This document shows positions 20,002 through 30,637 of a stretch of 56,169 nucleotides of DNA, piece by piece (the first letter of the stretch is position 1; each line of letters opens with the position of its first letter). This stretch comes from Chloromonas sp. AAM2 (Eukaryota > Chlorophyta > Chlorophyceae > Chlamydomonadales > Chlamydomonadaceae): assembly GCA_004335635.1 (NCBI GenBank), contig QAXH01005988.1:1-56169 (forward strand), given 5' to 3'. A model generated the notes under the pieces. It ran no database searches, was not told the origin of the DNA, and saw only the letters and a program-made list of their open reading frames with translations. A program made the position numbers and the translations under genes.

Positions 20002-22200
20002 TCAACCAATGCAGCTGCTTTAAGATGTCTTGAAATTGAGGGCAGTGAGATGACACAGGCTTCTGCACTACTGCACTAAATATTACTCTACTTGACTTCA
20101 CTGTTACTGCTCAAGGTGCACCAGACCAGTAGTAGGTTACTGCCTAGCCTGCCCGGGCAGTGTGGTGTTAAGTGTAGTAGTGCGAGGAGTTAAGTGCAGT
20201 TGTGCATATCTGGCAGCGTGTCATGCAGTCAGCTGCTTGAGTGTCGGCACCCGTGATACCTTTCCCTGCGTTGTTGTTGTTGTTGTTGTTTACATGGCCT
20301 TCCGTTCGGGAAGGACTGCTCAGCGGGGGCAAAGGGGAAAGGGATAGTTTGTATCCCTTTCCCCGCGGCGCGCACGGCAATAAAGCAGTCATGTCATTGC
20401 AGACTTTCGCTGGCTTGCTTCACACAGTTGGTACCCGGCTGCTGCTGTACTACTATACCAGACACTATTCTGATTGACTGCAGTGTTGCTAAGGGTGCAG
20501 TAGTGACCAGACCAGCAGGTTTTTGCCGGTTTAGAGCTGTCATGCATTGCAGACTTTCGCTGGTTTGCTCGTCACAGTTAGTAGTCGCCATCTAGACTAC
20601 TAGGGACTGTGGCCTTACATTTGGCTGCAACACTGGCGGTACCCAGTTTGTTTGCTCAGACAAGGGACGAGGAATAGATGGGCTTACAGTACTGCTAGCA
20701 ACCAAGGCACACCTGCAAAGCCTCGACGAAGAAAAGCCCGTTTTGATCATAGGAGGGTCAGAATAAATCAAGAGGGATTGCATACACTTGCCACCATGCA
20801 TCAGAATGGTTCAGTTACGATTTGAATTGAATCACGAACCACAGGCGTAGACCCAAGAACGAGTAGCAATAGTTCACAATAGGAAAACCCACAAAACGTG
20901 CAATTGACCAGACCAAGCCAAGAAGAAAAACGGTCCAGGCAATGGCTGCATGCGACATGGTACAGCTGATCGCATCGATTGTACAGGTCATGTCTTGAAT
21001 GAAAGTTAGTGTACAAACTGTACAAAGGTGGGTTGGGAAAAAGAAGCTGTCGAAGCCACCCAGGCTTATGCAGATTGGGTGCTGTCACCATAGACCATTC
21101 ACCACCATAGGACAAGGGCCATGTCACATGGTAGTTCCATGCACTAGTAAGCGGTAAGCAGACACAGCCACAGGTGAGTCTGGCACCATCGTCAGATTAT
21201 TCAAAAGGGGAAAACTACAACTTGATTGGATCATTGTAATTTCTGTACTTTTGGGCCCAGCCCAACCCAACCCAACCAGAGTTCAAAAACAAAGAAGAAA
21301 TTAAGAAATGAAGAAAATGCTCAGTCCGCCTGCTGCAGCTGCTTGAATTTGAGGTCACTGAGCAGGCGAGGAGATTAGAACTGTTCAATGACTTGTCCTG
21401 CCAAAAAGAGTTGTGCAAGAAAAGAGCAGCCAGCCTTGAAAGGCTCGTCCTCAAGCACATGGGCCATAAAGAACAAATGCACGTGAGCGCATGGACACAA
21501 GCAGGGGCTACTTGGCAGACCTGCCACGTGCTCCACATGGATCGAACCTGACGTGATGAAGGTTAGATCACACAAAAGAGGTGTGATACCGGGTTTATTC
21601 CTCACTCTCTCGCACCTCGACTTTGCACCTTGACCTTTTCTGATGAAATTGCCGAAACCACAAACTGAAAATCACAGTTCAACCGTTGGATGCTCCTGCC
21701 TATAACACGCAACACAAAACAGTTAAAGCTCGTGGATTTGAGTCGCGGCAGCAGGGGTGTGGACTAGTACCACACCAAGCAAGGGTGCATGCCACTACCT
21801 CCCTTCCCTTCTTGCGCTTTTCAAGTGACATTTCCTTGCCATCTCTTTGATTGTCAGTCTTTTCAGTGAGAATGGAAAATAGACCGGCATAGACTGCCCC
21901 CACAACAGACAGCGTGATAAACATAACACAAACGAGTTTGAACAGTAGTTTTGAGGCGTGCACAAACAAGCCTGGATCAGTAGTGTTTCCATTGTCAAAC
22001 ACGCAGCGGGCTGTAATGCTTTGCAACGCATCCACCGTCGTGTTCTCTTATCCACAACTTACCCTTCAATCCTTTTTGCACCCTTCTCGCCACCCATCAG
22101 AACAGAAATCGCCATCTTCTTACTGCGCCAAAGCACGCTACTCACGGCGCACGATGACCATAGCATGTTTAGAAACGTCTGCAGAAACGTGTGAAAAAGT
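20002..22200. other. Convergent intergenic region between the methyltransferase and permease genes
   Basis: Holds the 3' ends of two convergent genes. It contains a perfect hairpin (20334-20364) and two copies of a segment beginning cattgcagactttcgctgg at about 20396 and 20546. A minus-strand reading frame at 22035-21700 encodes one hydrophobic stretch (LVCVMFITLSVVGAVYAGLF) followed by a charged Lys/Glu-rich segment. I could not link it to a gene and list it only as a possible exon. No clear poly(A) signal was found for either flanking gene. Confidence 0.4.
20334..20364. other. Perfect 13-bp inverted repeat (hairpin)
   Basis: Arm ggggaaagggata (20334-20346), loop gtttg, arm tatccctttcccc (20352-20364). 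Outer gactgct (20313-20319) and agcagtc (about 20384-20390) sequences extend the foldback. It lies about 330 bp after the methyltransferase stop codon and could be a small foldback element or a 3' structural element. Confidence 0.85.
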
Positions 22201-25200
22201 CTAGACCTTGTCGTCCTTGATATTCTCTGCTGAGCCCTCACTGCTATCGGGCTTGATGGTGGGCTTGTCGCTGTGGTCGGTCAGGACCGAATGGTCGATG
22301 GCCACATAGCCTGGCAGTTCAGCCAGCAGAACCTCCTCCTTGTCCTGAAACGGCAAACAGATGGCACCAATTACCAAACAGAGCGTTGTCAAGTTGAGCT
22401 TGCAAGCAATGGCTCAGTGCATGTGCCAGGGTGCTGTGACCACACCGGCACGTGCATGCATGCCATCACTCCGCAAGAAAGGGGGGCTGATACGCAAATA
22501 GTTTACGCCGTGAATGACGTAGCATTTGCAGCTGTCAAGTCGCAGTTCATAGGCATTCTGAATGATAGGTGCATGGCGCAAAATCCAACCGTTTATTGAC
22601 TTGAATGCCACAACACTGTCCAAGCCTAGAATGTATTGACAAGGTTGTAATTTGCTTTCTACAGTCATCAATGACCACCGTGTTTGCACCGTCCTGTCAG
22701 ACAACCCTCCCCCCCCCCCGTCCCGACATGACTCACCAAGGCAACATACCAGCCCGACATGCACTCCAGCCAGACATGGCGCATGGTCCTGTCGCCCGCC
22801 CAGCCCATGCCAGTGACCACGCAGTCCCAGACGCTCTCAGCTACCCAGAGGATAATGTTGGACATCAGGCCAGCAATGATACCGTAGGCAATGGAGTCTG
22901 CAAGACAGGAAGCATGGAGGAGCAAATGAGAGGTGGTTCTAATGATGAGGTTTGTGTCGGCGATGCGTAAAAGCATTTAAATGTCTCCTAAACATCTTGC
23001 AATTGTCCACAAAAGCAAGGGTGAGGTCTAGGGAGGTCTGGAAGTCTAGAGCAATCTAATGGTAAAGATTGCGCATCATGAGTTTAGTGGCAACTGTATG
23101 TAATGGTGGGAAACTCGGAATGCATGGCATGTCGACCATTTCCCGCCGATACATGGGATGACAAGTCAAGGTAAACCACTGCCGAGCCGAGGGACAAGTG
23201 CACCGAATACGTGACCAAGCAACAAACCATGTCATGATAGATATGGCATTGATGGCATACTCACAGGTCAGAGGCATGCAGATGATGGTCAGGAACTGCA
23301 GGCACAGGCAGGGGCAAAGCAAACAACGTCACTTAAGTCTCGCCTGGTGGTCTCATCGACCGCATCATCATGCTGTGGATGCTGGTGCTGATGATGCAGA
23401 GTATGCTGCTAACAGGAGTCCAGGCGGTGCCAGATGTGACCAGTTTCGAGTTGGTGCTGTACCCGAGTGGCGTCACTAACACATGCTCAGCACGTGTAGC
23501 AATTCCAGATTTGGAGGCTGGAGTAACGGCTGCGCAGGTCGTGCAATTTCAGCCCTGACAAATCGCTAATTTGCCTGTCACCAACGCACTGCGGCAGCTG
23601 CTTTGTCACTTAACCATACAATCTCATCACTGGGCGACAGCTCGAGGCATGCCTCACCACAAAAGCAGTACTCATCTGAGCTGAGTCTGAGCCTCATCTG
23701 AGTATCTGAGGTACCTCATCTGAGCTGAGTCTGAGCCTCATCTGTGTATTTGAGGCACCTCATCTGAGCTGAGTCTGAGCCTCATCTGTGTATTTGAGGC
23801 ACCTCATCTGAGCTGAGGCACCGACCCGTGTGTGTCACTCAATCAATACTGGATGATGACTGGGCTGTCACTCAATCTGAACACTGCATGGCCCACCCGG
23901 CCTGCCTTACCGCGGGGATCGACACGCGCACTGAATCCCATGAGATGTAGCGCGTGTGTTCCATCATCATGGCACCAACCTGCGGTGACACCATGCAGCA
24001 AGAACATACGTGTAACATGCAAGTGAAATGGAAGCACGCATGAGTCACAGAACACATAACAAGCACAAGGTAAGTCAAGTTAGTGCCACACACAGGGCAG
24101 CACAGGGCAGCAAGGGCAGTGGATCGTGAGCACACTCGTGACATGCAGGGGACACACTGAAGACAAGGGCACGCAAACTTTGAAATTCAAGTGAAGTTCG
24201 TGATTCGAATTGTTCGTCTAGTCAGGTGTCCAGAGCCACTACAGACAGTATGCCTACCATGCGAGGGCCTTGTCATGTGCTGTGTCGGCGACATGGATGA
24301 ATTTACGACACTCAACCGTGCGGTACCGTGGGTTGAACTATGACAAGCCATGCAATGATGGAACCATGTCCAGGCCTGGCCCACACACGAACCACACCCA
24401 GAGGTGAATTGTCAGATTCAGATACATTGTCAGGATTCAGGACCAGGAATGGCATGGCACACCAAATTCAAACGACTGAGCCTGTTTTCTGCCGTTTCTA
24501 GGACACCACCAAAAGCGAACGCACCAGGATGATTGCAGGGCCTGTGGCATAGGGCGGGATGGATGCGAAGATGGGGCTGAGGAACATGGAGATGCCGAAG
24601 CCACCAGCAACCAGGAGAGCTGTGATGCCCTGAATGCAAGAAAGGGGCAGAGATGCAGCACATGTCACTTTCTGCAACTGTTTGTGCTCACGTTTCACTC
24701 TGATCTGGGTTCGCTGGGTCACAACACTCAATGGGCAAGTTCATCGTGAGGCAGCATCATTCAAATATCAAGCATGAATTCAAGCGTACATGCGGTGCTG
24801 CAGCTGAGACAGGAAGTTGTCAAGTACTGGAGCGGCAGTGCCAAGCGGACTACAGGGATGCAAAACGCGACAAACACTTCTCGGTGTGTAGGTTCACAAC
24901 CTGGCAGAACGTTTCTTACCGTCCGGCCTCCCTCGCGAATGCCCACAGCTGACTCAGCAAAAACCGTCAGTGGTGAGGTGCCCAGGAGCGAGCCGATGAC
25001 AATGGCCACCCCGTCGACCACCATTGTGTGCAACTGACGGGGCCACCGACCCTTGGCGTCTAGGAAACCGGGGACCTGGATGCAGAATCATCATCAGCAG
25101 CACTGTCTCTTCACTAGCTGCACCGAGATCTTTTTCGCTGAAGTGGGGCAGCGGGTGGTGTGTGTGGTTGTTGTTTGCAGCTGCGGACGACATTGTGCGT

Positions 25201-28200
25201 ACGTTTGCACTTGCTGGAGAGAACCACCAAGTCGGCGCTCAACAGAGGTCAAACTGCTCCAAAACTGAGCCAGCGTCCCACACATTAATTGCAACATGCT
25301 GTTGATTCAACCAACGCCGATCTTAGTTATGGGTCAAGACTGCCACTCCATGTCACTTACACTCTCTGAGACGACATACCCACTTTTGCTTGTTAGATAT
25401 GCCCTTTCACTATTACCACCACTGGTTTGGATACCCTTGCAATACCACTTACCCTCTCTGAGACGCATTATGGGGCAAGCACTGCCCCGTAATGTCACTT
25501 ACTCTGACTACATTCACGGTCAAGTACTGCCTCATTATGCACTTGATGGCACTTACCCTCTCTGAGACGAGACGAGCCATGGCGAACATGGTGCTGGTGG
25601 CGTCGAGGAAGTCCAAGTACAGAAAGGTGATGAGGGCAACCCACACCTGAACCAGAAACGGATAAGAAACGTAACGTGTTAAGGGCGTTGCATTAGAGGA
25701 AAGTGGAGGGACGCGTGAGTACGGAAACAGCAAAGTAACAGTCTAGTAACGTGTGGCAACCACTCAGGAAGGTGATGAGGGCAACCCACACCTGCAACAT
25801 AAACGGATAAGAAACATGTAATGGCGTTGCTCAAACATATGGAAAGCGCACTAATTGGAAGTAGTGGGACATATGACAACGGTGACTACGGAAACAGCAA
25901 AGTAACAGTCTAGTAACGTGTGGCAACCACTCACATCGCTTGTGTTGAGAGCAGAGAAGTCCAGCTGGCCTCCTGTCCTGGACACGTAAGGAAGAGTGGC
26001 ACCCTGAAAGGAAGCAGGTCAGAGCATGCCAGCAGGGGTCAGGGAGGGCTCTGTAGGGTGTAGATGCGCATTGGCAAGAGTGAAGGACGACACACACTAC
26101 ATATATGTAAGGATGACACACAAACAACGTTGAGCGAATCGGAGTCGAACCTACAATCATAAGCCAGGCATGCTGGGAGTGATAGCATTTACTCCAAGCC
26201 CACGCAGTGTATCAATAACAAAACGCCACAGCAGGGGTCAGCCACGGCTCAGCAAGTGAGAGCATGGGTCAGTACAGTGGCGGCTTCTATGCTATGGAGT
26301 GCGAATCAGCTGTTCTAAACAGTACGGTTTAAATGCTCCATGGCAAGAGTGGCACACTGAAGCAAAGGAATGGATCCGGGCGGGTGAATCGACATGGCTG
26401 TGCGAACCTATTGGCGAAAGAACGGAAGCCATCGGTCAGTGCTGGGGGGATCACACAATATGCCCACCTTGCGGAAGTAGTGGTAGCGCTCATCACCACC
26501 TGGGATGTTGGACCTCTCCTTGAAGTATCTGCACACGTGCCAGAAACGTGCAAACAACATGTTCAGTGTGTGAAACTGCAGTGACAAGTCGTGTTGGCAT
26601 GTGTGCTGCCATGCGCATGCATGCGACCAAAGTCATGGGCAAGGCACGTTGCCCAGCTGGCAGCTGTGCATTGCCGACGCTATTCAGCTGTGCTAACCAT
26701 ACATCGCCTGAACATACAAAATCCTCAATTACTAACAGATGGTCAACATGTGTACTAAATGCACAGTTAGTTTGAAACGGTTTCGTCCGGCTCATCAGCT
26801 TCGTCCGCGTCTGTGATGCAATCCAGCACTCACGTGGCCGAGTGTGTGGGAATCCACGAAATGAAGGTGCAGAAGAGGATGCCAACGAGGATGGAGGCCT
26901 TGACGTCCTTCATCATAAGAATGACCATGAGCGCACCCGTGGCAATGCCCAGCCATGTGGTGGCGCTCCTGAGCTGGCCACCTGCGCATGGAAGGGCAGG
27001 GGCATGGAGACGTGATTGTTGTCAATCATTCTTTGCCGAAAAGATTACACACAGGCTACATTGGTGAGCAGTGAACACATGCAACTGCTTTTGTTTAGCC
27101 CTGCATTTACATATGGTAGTGCAGGGGGTAGTGGCGAGTGAAGAGATGCGTGTGTGACAGTTGCAAAGAGGCTTGCTGCATCAAAGGACTTTGCGTGTGT
27201 TGCAATCTACGGTGAAAAACGTTCAGCACCTTACATCGCAGCTCTGCCCCACACACCTGTGCGATGCTGGTGTGTGAGCACTCGACATGAAACTGTCAGC
27301 TGTCAGCAGCTGTGATAGCCCGTGAGATATGCCAGCCGGTCACCATACCTGTGCATGCGTAGTTGGATGACTTGGGCCCGAGCTCCTGCACGCCGGACCA
27401 GTCGCCAAACTCGTTCAGTTTGCAGACCTTGTCGAACTGGAGGGAGTTGTCGCTGACGGTGTACATGTAGGAGCGCTGGTCCTGGTTGCACCCACCCAGG
27501 GTCACGAGGGTGGCGGAGTCGAACGTAATGATGGCTGCAAAGGCGGAGGGGAAAGCGAATGAACCGTGTTGTACGGTGGGTTAGAAATGAAGACTGGTCA
27601 AGCTTGCGCATTCTCAATAATCAAGGTTGGACGTTTACTGACAAACAAAGTCGCCAGCTCGGTGACTTCAAGTGCTGCTTCTTGACCTTGGCCGTTTCTT
27701 ACAAGGCTGGGCCTAAAACAAACAACAACTTGGCTTATGTGACACAACTAGAACAGATTGTTAAGGGCTCACCAATGCCTTCTGATGCCTGCAGGCCGAT
27801 GAAGGCCAGGAAGCAACCGATGCCAGCAGCGGTGGCGTACATGCTGCGAAGGCAACGACGACGAACAACCAGGCTCACTGCATGCTGCCATGTGCGTGAC
27901 AACAGCAGGTGGCTGCAATTGCAATATTAACAAATAACCAAGTCGCATGAATGCGATAACCAGATATTGTTGTGGTGACAGGAGTGCTTTGATTCCAGGC
28001 TCAACAAAGGCAGCGTCACACTCAGTGCTGTTCCTGTCTTTTGGCCTTCCTCAAATGTTCTTAGGGATGAGCTCCACCAAATGGCCCCTGACACCCGAGC
28101 AGGAGATGGCAATAAAAGGCAGTCCTAAGTAAATACATGAACAGATACATAGAAAAGGAAATATTTTGTCAACTCACATGTTCTTGGGAATGAGCTCAAC

Positions 28201-30637
28201 CAGCCGGCCTCTGACACCCGAGAACGAGATGGCAATGAAGATCCAGCCCTCCACGAAGACAGCTGCCAGGGCCTGCTTGTATGTCACGCGCTTGGTGGCC
28301 AGGAAGCCAACCACATTGTACCTGTGAAGGCATCACGTGATAGCTTGTTATCACATTCTTGTCGTTCCTGACTCTTGCGTTTTCAACAACAATTGCGATG
28401 TCGTTCAGGGCAGCTGCTAATCAAGAGCCGCAGTATCTTTTCTTGCACTCGCTTGCCTTGCTTTACCCATTTCTGCTCTTACCTTTGTAATGTCGTTACA
28501 CCCCTCAAACGAACGGCTGCTTCAGATGTGTGACTGTTCACCATCCAGCCTTACTATCCATCGATCTCCCTGCAGTCTTCGCTTGATTTCACTCCCGTTT
28601 TGAACAACACTCACGTAAAGTATGCGTTGACACCCATAGCCGGAGCCACAGCCAGGGGCATGCGGGCGACCAGGCCCATAAGCAGAGTGGAAAGCATGGA
28701 GGCAATGCATGTCGCGGAGATGAGGTTGTTCTTGAAGTCGCGCTGACACGCAGCGAATCCAGGGTCAAAGAAACGACAGCCCGGGCCGTCACTGGCCCAG
28801 TTGGCAGGCTGTCAGGAACACACATGCGATTGCAATTGGGTCAACTCTTCTGAATGGAGTGGCTGTCAGGACACACAAGCATGTGCACAATGTGGGGTCA
28901 GCTAAAAACTGGCTGTTGGTAGGTTTGCATTGACAACCAGAAGTTTTTGACATCTACCAAGGAAACACCAAAGCAAGGCGGGCATGTGTCATTGAATGTC
29001 AGCTCACTCGCTGCTTGTGGGTTTTTGAGAAAACGACTGCCCAACGCGGAAGCATAAAGCACTTTGACTCACCAAGCATTCTGTCTGAGGGTCACAGGAG
29101 CCGCCAGTGTCTGACAGGATGCCAGAGTTGACCTGCGGTTCGCACACGTTTGTGCTGGGGTTGGATTTTAGCGTGCAAACTCCAGGGTAGTTAATTGACA
29201 AGAAGATGATGTCAAGGGACAATCACACGTGGCGTCTTTCCATTCCTTTTTGGTCAGCCGCTGAGCTGATGTGCATTTACTGCTGGTGCAGTGGTGATGC
29301 TAATTAACACTTGTGCTGATTGTTTCCTTTCCGCCCTTGGACCTGCTGAGCAGTCCTTCCCGGACTGAAGGCCATGTAACACGCACACGCACACACGCAC
29401 ACACACATGCTCACACTTGATGTATCACATGGAGCACCGGAGGCATGAGGCAGAGGCTGCTGGGCAAATCATGCTGTCTGCTGTGACTAGGCTGTGAGCA
29501 GTACCAGGGAGGTGACTGCACTGTGTGTGATATTTGCCTATAGTAAGTGGCTGCCAGTCAGATCTAGACTATCTGGTGATTGCAAGAAGCATGCAAACAA
29601 AAACAAATGATGACGTCTGCCCTTCGTCCAATGGAGGCACTTCTGCTGCTTCTTTGGCCATAGTGGGTCTCTTCTTCTACACTTGTAAAGACGTGACATT
29701 GCAAGCACTCATGAGCCTGGGTGACAACCTGGAGGTGTCCGGGTGTTTTTGACGCAGGGCTGCCCTGGTGTTTTTGTTCAGGTGCATGGGGCATTGTTAT
29801 GGGTTGCTCTTGAATTGTCAATGTGTTACACTGCAATTGGAATGTCATTGTGTGACATTGCGTTCTGAATCTCTGATAATCTACAACCACTTCTCACTGT
29901 CCCTGTCCCAGTATTGGCAGTCACCAGCGCCTACCAATACCAGCATCAGCAACCCATCCCAGTAGCAGATGACGCTAACCCACACTGTGTACACTTTCAC
30001 CACCATAAAAACTTAGTATGGACCCACCTCAAAAAACTAGTCCCACAGACAACGGACAGCCTCATCACGGTGCCATTCCCAGATATTGTCCCAGAACTGG
30101 CAAACTTGTTTTTTTGGTGGAAGCCACGACATCGGTGTGGACCGGTTCAAAAGAGGGTGGTTGAGTTGCTGTCGAGGGCAAGGTTGTGGGGATGCCGGGT
30201 CGTGCTCCACACAGTCATTTGATTGAACGCTCAAAGAAGAGACAAGAAATGAACCCGGGGCCTTACAGGCAAAAGGTCTTGCACAGATGCGTCTCCGCCA
30301 ATCCATGCCTGCAGCACCTGGTGACTGGCTTGGGAGACTTACAGGAATGATGTAGCAGACCGTCAGGAAGGCCACAATGCCAGCTCGCAGCTCTTGGTAG
30401 AAAGTGCTGCCTCTTTGTTCTGCAGGGCGAAAACAGCTTGTCTAGCAGATCAGGCAGCGGTGTACAGGCAAGTAGCCAAGCAGTTGTATAAACAGGCAAG
30501 GCAGTTCAGTTCGCCAGATCAGGCAATGTCGAATGTCCGAACAATCAAGTGATAAGTGACATGTTACGCAATGTGCTTGGGTGCATGGCCACTCACCAAC
30601 CTCGAAGTACCGCCCAAATGCTGATTGTGTTATTTGC
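22201..30637 (-). CDS. AZG1: AZG-type (AzgA/NCS2) adenine-guanine-hypoxanthine permease, first exon not found
   Basis: A proton-coupled purine transporter of the membrane, of the family that includes fungal AzgA and plant AZG1/2. Exons (high to low): 30637-30597, 30419-30343, 29132-29073, 28808-28615, 28321-28178, 27843-27773, 27534-27349, 26981-26834, 26528-26468, 26003-25935, 25646-25557, 25075-24920, 24629-24525, 23979-23911, 23295-23265, 22897-22737, 22344-22201. All phases agree, giving ~602 codons, the usual family length. Recognised in order: [119 protein letters not shown] and [17 protein letters not shown]. The C-terminal tail ([10 protein letters not shown] to the stop) is hydrophilic. 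The initiator Met lies upstream of 30637 in an exon I could not identify. Confidence 0.95.
23670..23820. repeat. 44-bp tandem repeat, about 3.4 copies
   Basis: Units tcatctgagctgagtctgag with a cctcatctgtgtatttgaggcacc second half, in the permease intron between exons 23979-23911 and 23295-23265. Confidence 0.95.
25353..25571 (-). repeat. Repeated copies of a permease 5' splice site
   Basis: The real donor of exon 25646-25557 (acttaccctctctgagacg on the plus strand, 25551-25569) has near-identical copies at about 25446-25464 and 25354-25372, plus a partial one at 25496-25506. The copies are accompanied by a shared gtcaagYactgcc motif, so a unit of about 50-100 bp was duplicated in the downstream intron. 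Confidence 0.85.
25624..25933 (-). repeat. Tandem duplication of a permease intron with its exon edge
   Basis: Copy 1 (25624-25767) and copy 2 (25769-25933) share aaggtgatgagggcaaccca at one end and cggaaacagcaaagtaacag plus gtctagtaacgtgtggcaac at the other. Copy 2 therefore carries a second acceptor followed by codons for VWVALITF, the start of exon 25646-25557. The following donor position reads ctgagt instead of GT, so the copy is probably not spliced as an exon. Confidence 0.85.
28051..28125 (-). pseudogene. Decayed but in-frame copy of the 3' part of permease exon 28321-28178
   Basis: On the minus strand this reads [20 protein letters not shown], against [20 protein letters not shown] in the real exon. 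There are two amino-acid changes but more nucleotide changes. The donor position (cat gtgagt in the exon) has become cat ttgagg, so the normal splice site is lost and a stop follows. It sits about 55 bp downstream of the real exon. Confidence 0.85.

Noticed and set aside
21700..22035. Minus-strand frame with one hydrophobic segment, as a membrane protein gene
   Set aside because: No convincing splice partners or family resemblance. It is mentioned only as a possible exon in the convergent region.
26126..26205. Possible tRNA gene on the minus strand (contains ggttcgactcc, a B-box/T-loop look-alike)
   Set aside because: The T-stem has a mismatch and I could not find a pairing acceptor stem or a proper anticodon arm. 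At most it is a tRNA-derived relic.
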